From an uncultured Clostridia bacterium (GTDB lineage: Bacteria; Bacillota; Clostridia; Christensenellales; Borkfalkiaceae): a stretch of 5,081 bases of DNA. Position numbers and translations under genes: made by a program. The notes beneath the pieces were generated by a model. It worked only from the letters and a program-made list of their open reading frames with translations. It had not been told where the DNA came from and searched no databases. The stretch lies in assembly GCA_944338265.1 (NCBI GenBank), contig CALVLO010000105.1, positions 1 to 5,081 of the forward strand, in the 5' to 3' direction. Shown piece by piece: positions 1 through 5,081 of the stretch (positions are counted from its first letter, which is position 1; each line of letters begins with the position of its first letter).

Positions 1-702
1 CCCGTGTTCGTCGCGCTCCCGCTGTTCGGGGTGCAGATCGCCGATCTTAGCGCGCTGTACGAGAGCGCGGTCTGGCAGAACGTGCTCTCGGGGCACGCGC
101 TCGATCTGCTCACCGTCTCCGCCTGCCTGTTGGCGGTGCGCTGCGGCTACCGCGTGGGGCTGCTGCGCTCCCTTTGGGCGATCCTCACCATCCTGCTCTG
201 CTTCGGCGCGGCGGTGCTCTCCGTCGTGCTCACGGTGCAGGCGTCCGTATTCGCGGGGTGGGCAGCCTCGTTTGCGGCGCGCCTCCCTTCGCTCGGCGCC
301 TACGCCTCCGTCGTGGGGAAGGCGATCATGGCGGGCATCATCTTTGTCGTGCTGCTCATCGTCATCCTCGTTCTTTCGGCGCTCATCAACCTGCTCATGA
401 AAAAGCTCCGCACGCCCGATGTGCTCCGCGCCATCGACGGCGCGCTGCTCGCCCTCGTGTTCGGGGCAATCTTCTTTGCCTTTGCCTTCGCGCTCGATCT
501 CGGCGTCTATTTCCTCGCCCACGGCGGGATGGAGAACGCCTTCGGTGCACTTGCGGGCGCGGCGGGCTCTGTGGGCAGCGCCGCGGAAGGGGCGCTCGGC
601 GCCGTCGTCGCCTTCATGCAGAAGGTAGAAGCGCTCTTCCGCTCCGCGCCGCTCTCGGCGCGGCTGTACGCCTACAATCCCTTCCTGCTCCTCTTCGGAT
701 AA
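1..702 (+). CDS. CvpA-like multi-spanning inner-membrane protein (5' end probably cut off)
   Basis: The reading frame is open from the first base to the TAA at 700-702. A GTG at 4 could be a start, but no upstream sequence is present to show a ribosome binding site, so the true start may lie outside the window. Numbering from that GTG (232 residues), hydrophobic segments are visible at about 34-46, 54-78, 106-131 and 146-171. A GYRVGLLRSL stretch at 48-57, followed by a long hydrophobic helix, resembles the start of the CvpA (colicin V production) membrane family. LRAIDGALLALVFG (141-154) resembles its conserved RxxGxxxGxxxG helix. The C-terminus is Ala/Gly-rich (about 180-200). CvpA-family proteins are poorly understood membrane proteins; a role in export or envelope stress is only suggested by relatives. 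It could instead be an unrelated polytopic protein. It lies 45 bp upstream of two small membrane-protein genes and is probably cotranscribed with them. Confidence 0.6.
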   Translation, partial: PVFVALPLFGVQIADLSALYESAVWQNVLSGHALDLLTVSACLLAVRCGYRVGLLRSLWAILTILLCFGAAVLSVVLTVQASVFAGWAASFAARLPSLGAYASVVGKAIMAGIIFVVLLIVILVLSALINLLMKKLRTPDVLRAIDGALLALVFGAIFFAFAFALDLGVYFLAHGGMENAFGALAGAAGSVGSAAEGALGAVVAFMQKVEALFRSAPLSARLYAYNPFLLLFG

Positions 703-705
703 AAT

Positions 706-719
706 CCCCGCCCGCGGGG
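706..719 (+). other. GC-only hairpin just after the stop of the CvpA-like gene
   Basis: CCCCG (706-710) and CGGGG (715-719) are perfect inverted arms around a 4-base loop, three bases after the TAA stop. No T-run follows, so it is not a convincing intrinsic terminator on this strand. It could protect the upstream message or weaken read-through between the two genes. Confidence 0.35.
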
Positions 720-726
720 CATACTG

Positions 727-739
727 CCTCCAAAGGAGG
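727..739 (+). promoter_or_regulatory. Shine-Dalgarno of the TTG-started gene, within a perfect hairpin
   Basis: CCTCC (727-731), AAA (732-734) and GGAGG (735-739) form a perfect 5-bp inverted repeat. Its 3' arm is the Shine-Dalgarno for the TTG start at 748 (AAAGGAGGG, 732-740, about 7 bases before the start). Folding would hide the ribosome binding site, although a 3-base loop is tight. A second weaker purine run (GGAGGGGG) continues to 746. The strength and spacing of this site are the main reason to accept the TTG start. Confidence 0.5.
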
Positions 740-747
740 GAGGGGGC

Positions 748-1104
748 TTGGAGGAGGATGCGCGCGAACTGCTCGCGGCGGTAAACGCGCTGTGCAGCGG
801 CGATGATTGGCGCATTGCAGACGAGGCAGAACTCGCAAAGTACCTGCACTGCGACTGCGCGGATATTGCCGCGGCGCTCGTCCGTTTGGAGGCGCGGCGG
901 CTCATCGGGCTTCGCTATGCGGAGGGCGGGGTGTACTGCCTGCGGGCGCTTCCCGCGGGGCGGGAATATGCCGCCCGTGCGGCGGAGGAGGCGCGCGCTT
1001 CCCGTCTCCGCGCCCGCAGCGCGCTGCGCGCAGCCTTTGCGGGCGGCTTCGCGGGTGCATTTTTCGGCGCGGTCATGGCGCTCCTTGTTTCCCTGCTGTT
1101 CTGA
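748..1104 (+). CDS. Small tail-anchored winged-helix-like protein, paralog 1 (hypothetical)
   Basis: This gene encodes 118 residues, starting at TTG with a strong Shine-Dalgarno upstream. I do not recognise a named family. Residues about 5-75 read as a small winged helix-turn-helix-like fold: a first helix (ARELLAAVNAL), a second (EAELAKYLH), a third (ADIAAALVRLEARRLI), then a short wing-like strand pair ending VYCLRALPAG. A charged Arg/Ala helix follows (about 75-92), then one hydrophobic segment (about 93-118, FAGAFFGAVMALLVSLLF) that ends exactly at the C-terminus. This suggests a tail-anchored protein with its soluble domain in the cytoplasm. The next gene has the same layout and can be aligned with it, so the two look like a tandem duplication. 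It lies in a likely operon with the CvpA-like gene, upstream of uvrB. DNA binding is an inference from predicted helix layout; the domain could equally bind protein. Confidence 0.72.
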   Translation: MEEDARELLAAVNALCSGDDWRIADEAELAKYLHCDCADIAAALVRLEARRLIGLRYAEGGVYCLRALPAGREYAARAAEEARASRLRARSALRAAFAGGFAGAFFGAVMALLVSLLF

Positions 1105-1105
1105 T

Positions 1106-1468
1106 ATGGCAAACGGGCTTCGGAGGGAACGGGAGGTCATGCGCGCCCTTTTAACGCTTTCGGCGGGCAGGGCGCGTTTTCTCGCCTCACCCAAAGAGAT
1201 CGCATCGCTCATTCCCCGCCGTCCGCCCGCGGAGGATGCGCTCGAGGCGGCGCTCTCCGCCCTTGCGGCGCGCGGCTGTATCGATTTTGTGGCGACGGAA
1301 CGCGGCGGGGAACGCACCTACGCGCTCGAACTCAGCAAAAAGGGGGAGGATTATTTCCGCGCGGCACGCCTTGCGCGGCGGCGGCTCGCCGTGCGCCTTG
1401 CGGTGGCGGCGCTGTGCGGCGCGGCTTCTGCGCTCGCGGGCTTTTTGCTGAAAATTATTTTCTCGTAG
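1106..1468 (+). CDS. Small tail-anchored winged-helix-like protein, paralog 2 (hypothetical)
   Basis: This gene encodes 120 residues. The ATG at 1106 follows the previous stop (TGA, 1102-1104) by one base and has no Shine-Dalgarno of its own, which suggests translational coupling by re-initiation. An alternative ATG at 1139 has CGGAGGGA ten bases upstream. I prefer 1106 because it gives the same N-terminal length as paralog 1. Helices at about 6-20 (REREVMRALLTLSA), 29-36 (PKEIASLI) and 43-57 (EDALEAALSALAARG) precede a wing-like hairpin (IDFVATERGGERTYALELSKKG is split by the turn at GGE). An Arg-rich helix (about 84-97) and a C-terminal membrane segment (about 95-118) complete it. The final G-[E/R]-[D/E]-Y-[F/A] motif and the Leu-Ala-Arg turn before the wing are shared with paralog 1. 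It is not a recognised named family. The uvrB promoter begins two bases after its stop, with no intrinsic terminator between. Confidence 0.7.
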   Translation: MANGLRREREVMRALLTLSAGRARFLASPKEIASLIPRRPPAEDALEAALSALAARGCIDFVATERGGERTYALELSKKGEDYFRAARLARRRLAVRLAVAALCGAASALAGFLLKIIFS

Positions 1469-1469
1469 G

Positions 1470-1498
1470 TTGACAAATTTTTGCGTTTGCGCTATCAT
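1470..1498 (+). promoter_or_regulatory. Sigma-A/sigma-70 type promoter of uvrB
   Basis: A perfect -35 hexamer TTGACA (1470-1475), a 17-bp spacer and a -10 hexamer TATCAT (1493-1498, one mismatch to TATAAT) form a near-consensus housekeeping promoter. The region is AT-richer than its surroundings. Transcription should start near 1505, giving a leader of about 64 bases before the uvrB ATG. Confidence 0.87.
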
Positions 1499-1501
1499 AG
1501 A

Positions 1502-1523
1502 GGAGCAAACTTTTGTTTGCTCC
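1502..1523 (+). promoter_or_regulatory. Perfect inverted repeat containing a probable LexA (SOS) operator
   Basis: GGAGCAAAC (1502-1510) and GTTTGCTCC (1515-1523) are perfect inverted arms around TTTT. The core CAAACTTTTGTTTG (1506-1519) matches the Gram-positive LexA/DinR box pattern CGAAC-N4-GTTYG in every fixed position except the second (A for G). It keeps the AAC-N4-GTT centre that also marks clostridial boxes. It overlaps the expected transcription start of a strong promoter, where bound LexA would block transcription. uvrB is a classical SOS gene in many bacteria. The assignment is inferred from sequence and position. In RNA the same repeat could form a 5'-end hairpin. Confidence 0.75.
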
Positions 1524-1535
1524 GTTTGTGTATTT

Positions 1536-1553
1536 CCCGCATCGATTTGCGGG
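1536..1553 (+). other. 5'-leader hairpin touching the upstream Shine-Dalgarno of uvrB
   Basis: CCCGCA (1536-1541) and TGCGGG (1548-1553) are perfect inverted arms around a 6-base loop. The 3' arm covers the first half of GGGAGG (1551-1556), one of two purine runs ahead of uvrB. The other run, GAGAGGA (1558-1564), lies 4-5 bases before the ATG and stays free, so any effect on translation may be modest. Confidence 0.4.
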
Positions 1554-1568
1554 AGGCGAGAGGAAGCC

Positions 1569-3530
1569 ATGCAGCACTATCCCTTCAAACTTCATGCGCC
1601 GTTTGCGCCCACGGGCGATCAGCCGCAAGCCATCCAAAAGCTCACAGAGGGCGTTTTGGATGGCGTCCGCACGCAGGTGCTGTTGGGGGTCACGGGCAGC
1701 GGCAAAACGTTTACAATGGCAAACGTCATCCAAAACGTGGGGCGCCCCACCCTCGTCATCGCGCACAACAAGACGCTCGCGGCGCAGCTTTGGGGGGAGT
1801 TCCGCGCCTTTTTCCCGGAAAACCGCGTGGAGTACTTCGTCTCCTATTACGATTATTATCAGCCGGAGAGCTATATCCCGCAGACGGATACCTATATCGA
1901 AAAAGATCTTGCAATGAACGACGAGATCGATAAGCTCCGCAACGCCGCGACCTGCTCGCTGGGCGAGCGGGACGACGTCATCGTCGTCTCCTCCGTCTCC
2001 TGCATCTACGGCTTGGGCGCGCCGGAGGAATTTTTCCGCCTCGGCATTTCGCTCCGCCCGGGCGATAGCTTGCAGCGGGATGCGCTCCTTTCCCGCCTCG
2101 TCGCCATCCAATACGCCCGCAGCGATATGGATTTCAAGCGCGCCACCTTCCGCGTGCGGGGAGACGTGGTGGAGATCTTCCCCGCGTCCAACTCCGAAGT
2201 TGCCGTCCGCGTGGAATTTTTCGGCGACGAGATCGATGCCCTCTCCGAGATCGATGTCGTCACGGGCAAGGCAGTCTCCTCTCTAAAGCACGCCGTCATC
2301 TTTCCCGCCAGCCACTACGCCGTGGGCAGCGAGCGGCTCGCCGCGGCACTCGCCATGATCGAGGAGGATTTAGAGGGCGAAGTCAAAGCCTTCGAGGCGG
2401 CGGGTAAGCTCTTAGAGGCGCAGCGCCTCTCCCAGCGCACGCGGCACGATTTAGAGATGCTGCGCGAGATCGGCTACTGCTCGGGCGTGGAGAACTATTC
2501 CCGCTACTTCGACGGGCGCTCCCCGGGGCAGCCCTCCTTCACCCTTCTCGATTACTTCCCCCAAAATTTTCTCGTCTTTATCGACGAGAGCCACATGACC
2601 ATCCCGCAGATCCGCGCCATGTACAACGGCGATCTCTCGCGCAAGACGAACTTGGTGGAGTACGGCTTCCGCATGAAGTCCGCCTACGATAACCGCCCGC
2701 TCACGTTCGAGGAGTTTGATGCGCGCGTACCGCAGATGATCTGCGTCTCGGCAACGCCCGCGCCCTACGAGCTCGAACAGGCGGGGCAGGTGGTGGAGCA
2801 GCTCATCCGCCCCACGGGGCTTTTGGATCCGCCCGTCACCGTGAAACCCACGAAAGGGCAGATCGACGATCTTCTCTCCGAGGTGCATACCGTCGTGAAC
2901 GCGGGCGGGCGCGTGCTCGTCACCACGCTCACCAAGCGCATGGCAGAGAGCCTTACAGACTATCTGAAAGAGAGCGGCGTCAGGGTGCGCTACATGCACT
3001 CAGATGTAGATACGCTGGAGCGCATCGATATCGTCAACGGGCTGCGCGCAGGGGAGTTCGATGTGCTTTGCGGCATCAACCTGCTGCGCGAGGGGCTCGA
3101 TCTCCCCGAAGTGCGCCTCGTCGCCATTTTGGATGCGGATAAAGAGGGCTTTTTGCGTTCGGAGACGTCGCTCGTGCAGACCATCGGGCGCGCTGCGCGC
3201 AACGCGGAGGGGCGCGTCGTCATGTATGCGGATAGCATAACGGGCAGCATGGAGCGCGCCATCGGCGAGACCAACCGCCGCCGCGCCGCGCAGCAGGCTT
3301 ATAACGAGGCGCACCATATCACGCCCAAGACCATCGTCAAACAAGTGTCCGAAGCGCTCGCCATCACGGGCAGGGCAAAGAAGGGTGCGGAGATCAAAAA
3401 GGCAGATATCCCCGATGAGATCGAAAAACTCAAAGGGCTTATGAAGGCTGCCTCCGCGCGGCTGGATTTCGAGCAGGCGATCGAGTTGAGGGAGCTGATC
3501 GCGGAGTTACGCAAACAACTCCGCCAATAG
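1569..3530 (+). CDS. uvrB: UvrB, excinuclease ABC subunit B
   Basis: UvrB is the damage-verifying helicase-like subunit of nucleotide excision repair. It is loaded on DNA by UvrA, then recruits UvrC for the dual incision; it acts in the cytoplasm. The protein has 653 residues, close to the family norm. The ATG at 1569 is chosen because GAGAGGA precedes it and the family's N-terminal FxLxAPFxPxGDQPxAI pattern follows at once. The frame is open further upstream, but that part lies in the promoter. Visible motifs: Walker A GVTGSGKT (40-47), HNKTLAAQ (66-73), the Tyr-rich beta-hairpin inserted behind the damaged strand (Y93, Y94, Y96, Y97, to about 110), DESH box (339-342), VSATP (393-397), GINLLREGLDLPEV (502-515), QTIGRAARN (537-545) and a C-terminal UVR domain for UvrC contact (about 615-650). 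No key residue is missing. It is probably LexA-regulated. uvrA is not next to it here. Confidence 0.98.
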   Translation: MQHYPFKLHAPFAPTGDQPQAIQKLTEGVLDGVRTQVLLGVTGSGKTFTMANVIQNVGRPTLVIAHNKTLAAQLWGEFRAFFPENRVEYFVSYYDYYQPESYIPQTDTYIEKDLAMNDEIDKLRNAATCSLGERDDVIVVSSVSCIYGLGAPEEFFRLGISLRPGDSLQRDALLSRLVAIQYARSDMDFKRATFRVRGDVVEIFPASNSEVAVRVEFFGDEIDALSEIDVVTGKAVSSLKHAVIFPASHYAVGSERLAAALAMIEEDLEGEVKAFEAAGKLLEAQRLSQRTRHDLEMLREIGYCSGVENYSRYFDGRSPGQPSFTLLDYFPQNFLVFIDESHMTIPQIRAMYNGDLSRKTNLVEYGFRMKSAYDNRPLTFEEFDARVPQMICVSATPAPYELEQAGQVVEQLIRPTGLLDPPVTVKPTKGQIDDLLSEVHTVVNAGGRVLVTTLTKRMAESLTDYLKESGVRVRYMHSDVDTLERIDIVNGLRAGEFDVLCGINLLREGLDLPEVRLVAILDADKEGFLRSETSLVQTIGRAARNAEGRVVMYADSITGSMERAIGETNRRRAAQQAYNEAHHITPKTIVKQVSEALAITGRAKKGAEIKKADIPDEIEKLKGLMKAASARLDFEQAIELRELIAELRKQLRQ

Positions 3531-3542
3531 TTTGAAAAGCAT

Positions 3543-3609
3543 TTCCCGCGTAATACGTTGTCGCCTTTACGCACGCCTCGGTCATGTACGTCGTTGTACA
3601 CTCCCTTCG
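3543..3609. repeat. Repeat box A, copy 1
   Basis: This 67-bp stretch begins 12 bases after the uvrB stop and matches 3771-3839 with five substitutions and a 2-base indel. It starts TTCCCGCG and contains the inverted pair TGTAC (3585-3589) / GTACA (3596-3600), conserved in both full copies. No gene, intrinsic terminator or known RNA is recognisable in it. Confidence 0.88.
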
Positions 3610-3630
3610 AAAAATCCGCGCCCTCCGCGC

Positions 3631-3656
3631 CTTGCGCGCGGCTTCAACGCAAAAGG
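3631..3656. repeat. Degenerate fragment of repeat box B
   Basis: CTTGCGCGCGGCT at 3631 followed by ACGCAAAAGG matches the 3' part of box B (3738-3763 and 3913-3938) with about four mismatches over 26 bases. It sits in the otherwise unique stretch 3610-3664 between A1 and B1, and suggests an older, decayed unit of the same array. Confidence 0.5.
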
Positions 3657-3664
3657 GGAGGTCA

Positions 3665-3968
3665 GCGTTTGCGCAGGCGCCTCGTCTGACGCGGAACTGC
3701 TTTCCAAACGGGAGCGAACGCGCAATCCATTGTCGGGCTTGCGCGCGGCTGCGTCGCAAACGGCAGGCAATTCCCGCGTGATACTTTGTCGCCCCTTTAC
3801 GCACGCCTCAGTCATGTACGTCTTTGTACACTCCTTTCGGCGTTTGCGCAGGCTCCTTGTCTGACGCGGAACTGCTTTCCAAACGGGAGCGAACGCGCAA
3901 TCCATTGTCGGGCTTGCGCGCGGCTGCGTCGCAAACGGCAGGCAATTCCCGCGCGATACTTTGTTGCC
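3665..3968. repeat. 175-bp tandem repeat array (boxes B1-A2-B2-truncated A3)
   Basis: Bases 3665-3793 and 3840-3968 are identical at 125 of 129 positions, an exact period of 175 bp. Unit 1 is B1 (3665-3770) plus A2 (3771-3839). Unit 2 is B2 (3840-3945) plus the first 23 bases of an A box (3946-3968), after which about 46 bases are lost and the sequence resumes at TTTCGGCG, as at the end of A2. Box B carries inverted arms CGTTTGCG (3666-3673; 3841-3848) and CGCAAACG (3755-3762; 3930-3937), so each B could fold as one long stem-loop. The period is not a multiple of three and the copies fall in different frames, so the open frames crossing it are unlikely to be genes. It may be a GC-rich interspersed intergenic repeat; I cannot name the family. 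Confidence 0.93.
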
Positions 3969-3977
3969 TTTCGGCGT

Positions 3978-4031
3978 TACCATGTCCGCAACGGGCGCGG
4001 CAGATGCGCCAAGTCCGCCGCGGGCATGGTA
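3978..4031. repeat. Long imperfect inverted repeat upstream of the nucleotidase gene
   Basis: TACCATGTCCGC (3978-3989) pairs with GCGGGCATGGTA (4020-4031) over 12 positions with a single G-T wobble. Inside it lies a second hairpin, GGCGC (3994-3998) with GCGCC (4006-4010). It starts where the repeat array ends and stops 23 bases before the Shine-Dalgarno of the next gene. No T-run follows on either strand, which argues against a standard terminator. It could be a structured leader, a protein-binding site, or the edge of a small element. No known riboswitch is recognisable. Confidence 0.65.
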
Positions 4032-4072
4032 TGCAGAATCAATTTTACAATCGAAAAGGAGAGTAGTCGGAT

Positions 4073-4672
4073 ATGAAAATCGCCGTAGACATTGACGACA
4101 CCTTGAATATTCTCGAACGCGTGCGCTATGCGGGGGAATATATCCGCCGCAATCAGCTTCCGTTCACACTCAAAGATCCCGACGCGAACGCGTTTGTCGA
4201 CGTGTACGATTGGACGCTGGACGACGTTTTGAAGTTCGTGCGCGAGGGCGGCGGCATCACCGCGTTCACCGACGCGCCCGTCCGCAAGGGCGCGCGCGAG
4301 GCGCTTGCGCGCTGGAAGGAGGAGGGGCATGAGATCGTCATTCTCACTTCCCGCCTGCCTTCGTGGTTCGCAAATCCCGAAAAAATTTCCCGCGACTGGC
4401 TGGAAAAGCGGCGCATTCCGTACGACGAACTCGTCGCCGACTGTCAGGATAAGGGAAAATACTGCGAGGAGCATCACATCGACGTGCTCATCGACGACCG
4501 CATCGAGCACTGTCTCGCCGCGCAGAGCCGCGGCGTGGCTGCCGTGCTCGCGGTGACGAAGGCGACCGTCTCGCGGGCGCGCGAAGTGCGCTACGGCGGC
4601 GCGAATTGGAAGCAGATCGACATGGCGGTACACCACATTGCGGGACTGATCGCCCGCAGGAACGCGCTGTGA
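4073..4672 (+). CDS. HAD-family 5'(3')-deoxyribonucleotidase-like phosphatase (NT5C type)
   Basis: The protein has 199 residues; AAAGGAG (4055-4061) precedes the ATG by 11 bases. The HAD phosphatase signature is complete. Motif I is DIDDT (6-10), with D6 as expected nucleophile and D8 as acid/base. Motif II is LTSR (91-94), with T92. A motif III lysine lies around K127/K129 in KGKYCEE. Motif IV is LIDDR (139-143), with acidic D141/D142 to hold Mg2+. The IDVLIDDRIEHC and K-x-x-C-x-E context and the length fit the NT5C-like bacterial proteins related to B. subtilis YqfW, which are predicted to dephosphorylate (deoxy)nucleoside monophosphates. The true substrate is not shown by sequence. Its stop overlaps the start of a Nudix gene by four bases, suggesting coupled translation and a shared role in nucleotide-pool control. 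Aspartate is GAC in 15 of 18 codons, unlike uvrB (9 of 40). Confidence 0.87.
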   Translation: MKIAVDIDDTLNILERVRYAGEYIRRNQLPFTLKDPDANAFVDVYDWTLDDVLKFVREGGGITAFTDAPVRKGAREALARWKEEGHEIVILTSRLPSWFANPEKISRDWLEKRRIPYDELVADCQDKGKYCEEHHIDVLIDDRIEHCLAAQSRGVAAVLAVTKATVSRAREVRYGGANWKQIDMAVHHIAGLIARRNAL

Positions 4673-5081
4673 GCCGCACCGAACAGACCGAACTCACCGT
4701 CATGGTGATGGTGCAGAAGAAAGGAACGGACCTCGTCGCCGTCGAAAAGCGCAAAAAAGGGCAGTGGGACGGGCTGATCTTCCCCGGCGGACACGTCGAG
4801 CGCGGAGAGAGCTTCGCCCGCGCCGCCGTGCGGGAGGCGGAGGAAGAGACGGGGCTGACCGTTTCGGCGTTGCAGTTCTGCGGCGTCGTGCATTGGGCGC
4901 ACAGGGAACGCAGGGAGCGCTATCTCGTCATGCTGTACCGCGCGGAGGGCGAGGGCGAACTTCTGCCCGCCACCGCCGAGGGTGAGAATATCTGGATGCC
5001 CCTTGCGGAATTTTGCGCCGCGGAGGGGAAGTCTCCCGCGATGGACGAGTATCTCTCCTGCTTTCTCGGCGACACGGGCGA
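4669..5081 (+). CDS. Nudix hydrolase, MutT/MutX-like (probable 8-oxo-dGTP diphosphatase), 3' end cut off
   Basis: A GTG start overlaps the preceding TGA (GTGA, 4669-4672). The frame stays open to the window end: 137 codons are visible and the true end lies beyond. The Nudix box is complete at residues 41-63: G41, then E47, R55-E56, E59-E60, G62, L63, fitting G-x5-E-x7-R-E-U-x-E-E-x-G-U. E56, E59 and E60 are the expected metal ligands. The preceding FPGGHVERGES, the CGVVHW after the box and the later EGENIWMPL resemble the Firmicute MutX-type enzymes, which hydrolyse 8-oxo-dGTP to keep oxidised guanine out of DNA. Substrate choice in Nudix proteins is hard to predict, so another nucleoside diphosphate derivative is possible. 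No separate Shine-Dalgarno is obvious, which fits coupling to the nucleotidase gene. All four aspartates seen use GAC. Confidence 0.9.
   Translation, partial: MSRTEQTELTVMVMVQKKGTDLVAVEKRKKGQWDGLIFPGGHVERGESFARAAVREAEEETGLTVSALQFCGVVHWAHRERRERYLVMLYRAEGEGELLPATAEGENIWMPLAEFCAAEGKSPAMDEYLSCFLGDTG

Noticed and set aside
701..719. Intrinsic terminator on the minus strand (GC hairpin followed by ATTTTAT)
   Set aside because: The T-run is short and interrupted, and no minus-strand gene is seen upstream of it.
1470..1568. Upstream extension of the uvrB reading frame by 33 codons
   Set aside because: The added part lies over the -35, -10 and operator sequences, lacks a ribosome binding site, and does not resemble UvrB N-termini. 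The ATG at 1569 fits the family.
1455..2111. Minus-strand open frame opposite the start of uvrB
   Set aside because: It is a shadow of a high-GC gene: it covers the uvrB promoter and N-terminus, is low in complexity, and has no family resemblance.
3543..3968. CRISPR array
   Set aside because: Units are 175 bp with only two good copies and no regular short repeat-spacer alternation. No cas gene is present.
3582..3983. Minus-strand open frame of 133 codons across the repeat array, and similar plus- and minus-strand frames
   Set aside because: They are made of the tandem repeat. The 175-bp period shifts frame between copies, differences show no codon pattern, and no ribosome binding site or known domain is seen.
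4044..4051. TACAAT (4046-4051) as a -10 box for the nucleotidase gene
   Set aside because: No -35 box lies at a suitable distance, and the implied start would fall inside the Shine-Dalgarno. The true promoter is not identified.
3977..4636. Minus-strand open frame of 219 codons opposite the nucleotidase gene
   Set aside because: It mirrors a gene with complete HAD motifs on the plus strand. It has no domain of its own and crosses the inverted repeat.
4764..4985. Plus-strand open frame of 73 codons within the Nudix gene
   Set aside because: It is an out-of-frame shadow. The overlapping frame carries a complete Nudix box.

Overview
The window looks like bacterial chromosome from a GC-rich Firmicute, probably a member of the Clostridia. 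Support comes from the Shine-Dalgarno-led genes, the TTG and GTG starts, a Gram-positive type LexA box in front of uvrB, a UvrB of normal bacterial length, and a Nudix enzyme resembling the Firmicute MutX group. The exact lineage cannot be read from the sequence. All supported genes are on the + strand.

Left block (1-1468): the 3' part of a multi-spanning membrane protein with a CvpA-like core is followed by two small genes. Each small gene encodes a winged-helix-like N-terminal domain and a single C-terminal membrane helix. The two proteins look like tandem paralogs, are separated by one base, and probably form an operon with the membrane protein. The ribosome binding site of the first small gene lies inside a short perfect hairpin.

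Centre (1470-3530): uvrB, a complete nucleotide excision repair helicase of 653 residues. It has its own near-consensus promoter (TTGACA, 17 bp, TATCAT). A perfect inverted repeat at the transcription start contains a LexA/SOS-box-like core. A second small hairpin lies in the 5' leader.

Intergenic (3531-4072, 542 bp): no credible gene. It holds a composite repeat. A box of about 69 bp (A) and a box of about 106 bp (B) alternate as A1 - degenerate B - B1 - A2 - B2 - truncated A3. The core is a 175-bp tandem period whose two copies match at 125 of 129 compared positions. A long imperfect inverted repeat (3978-4031) follows, just before the next gene.

Right block (4073-5081): a HAD-family 5'(3')-deoxyribonucleotidase-like gene overlaps by four bases a GTG-started Nudix hydrolase that runs off the window end. 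Together they suggest a nucleotide-pool clean-up pair, in theme with uvrB. Aspartate codon choice flips across the repeat: by my hand count, GAT 42 / GAC 12 to the left and GAT 3 / GAC 19 to the right. The right block may therefore have a different history, or the repeat may mark a rearrangement or assembly join.

No wholly new system is demonstrated. The best leads are the composite repeat with its codon-usage break, and the pair of tail-anchored winged-helix-like proteins next to uvrB.
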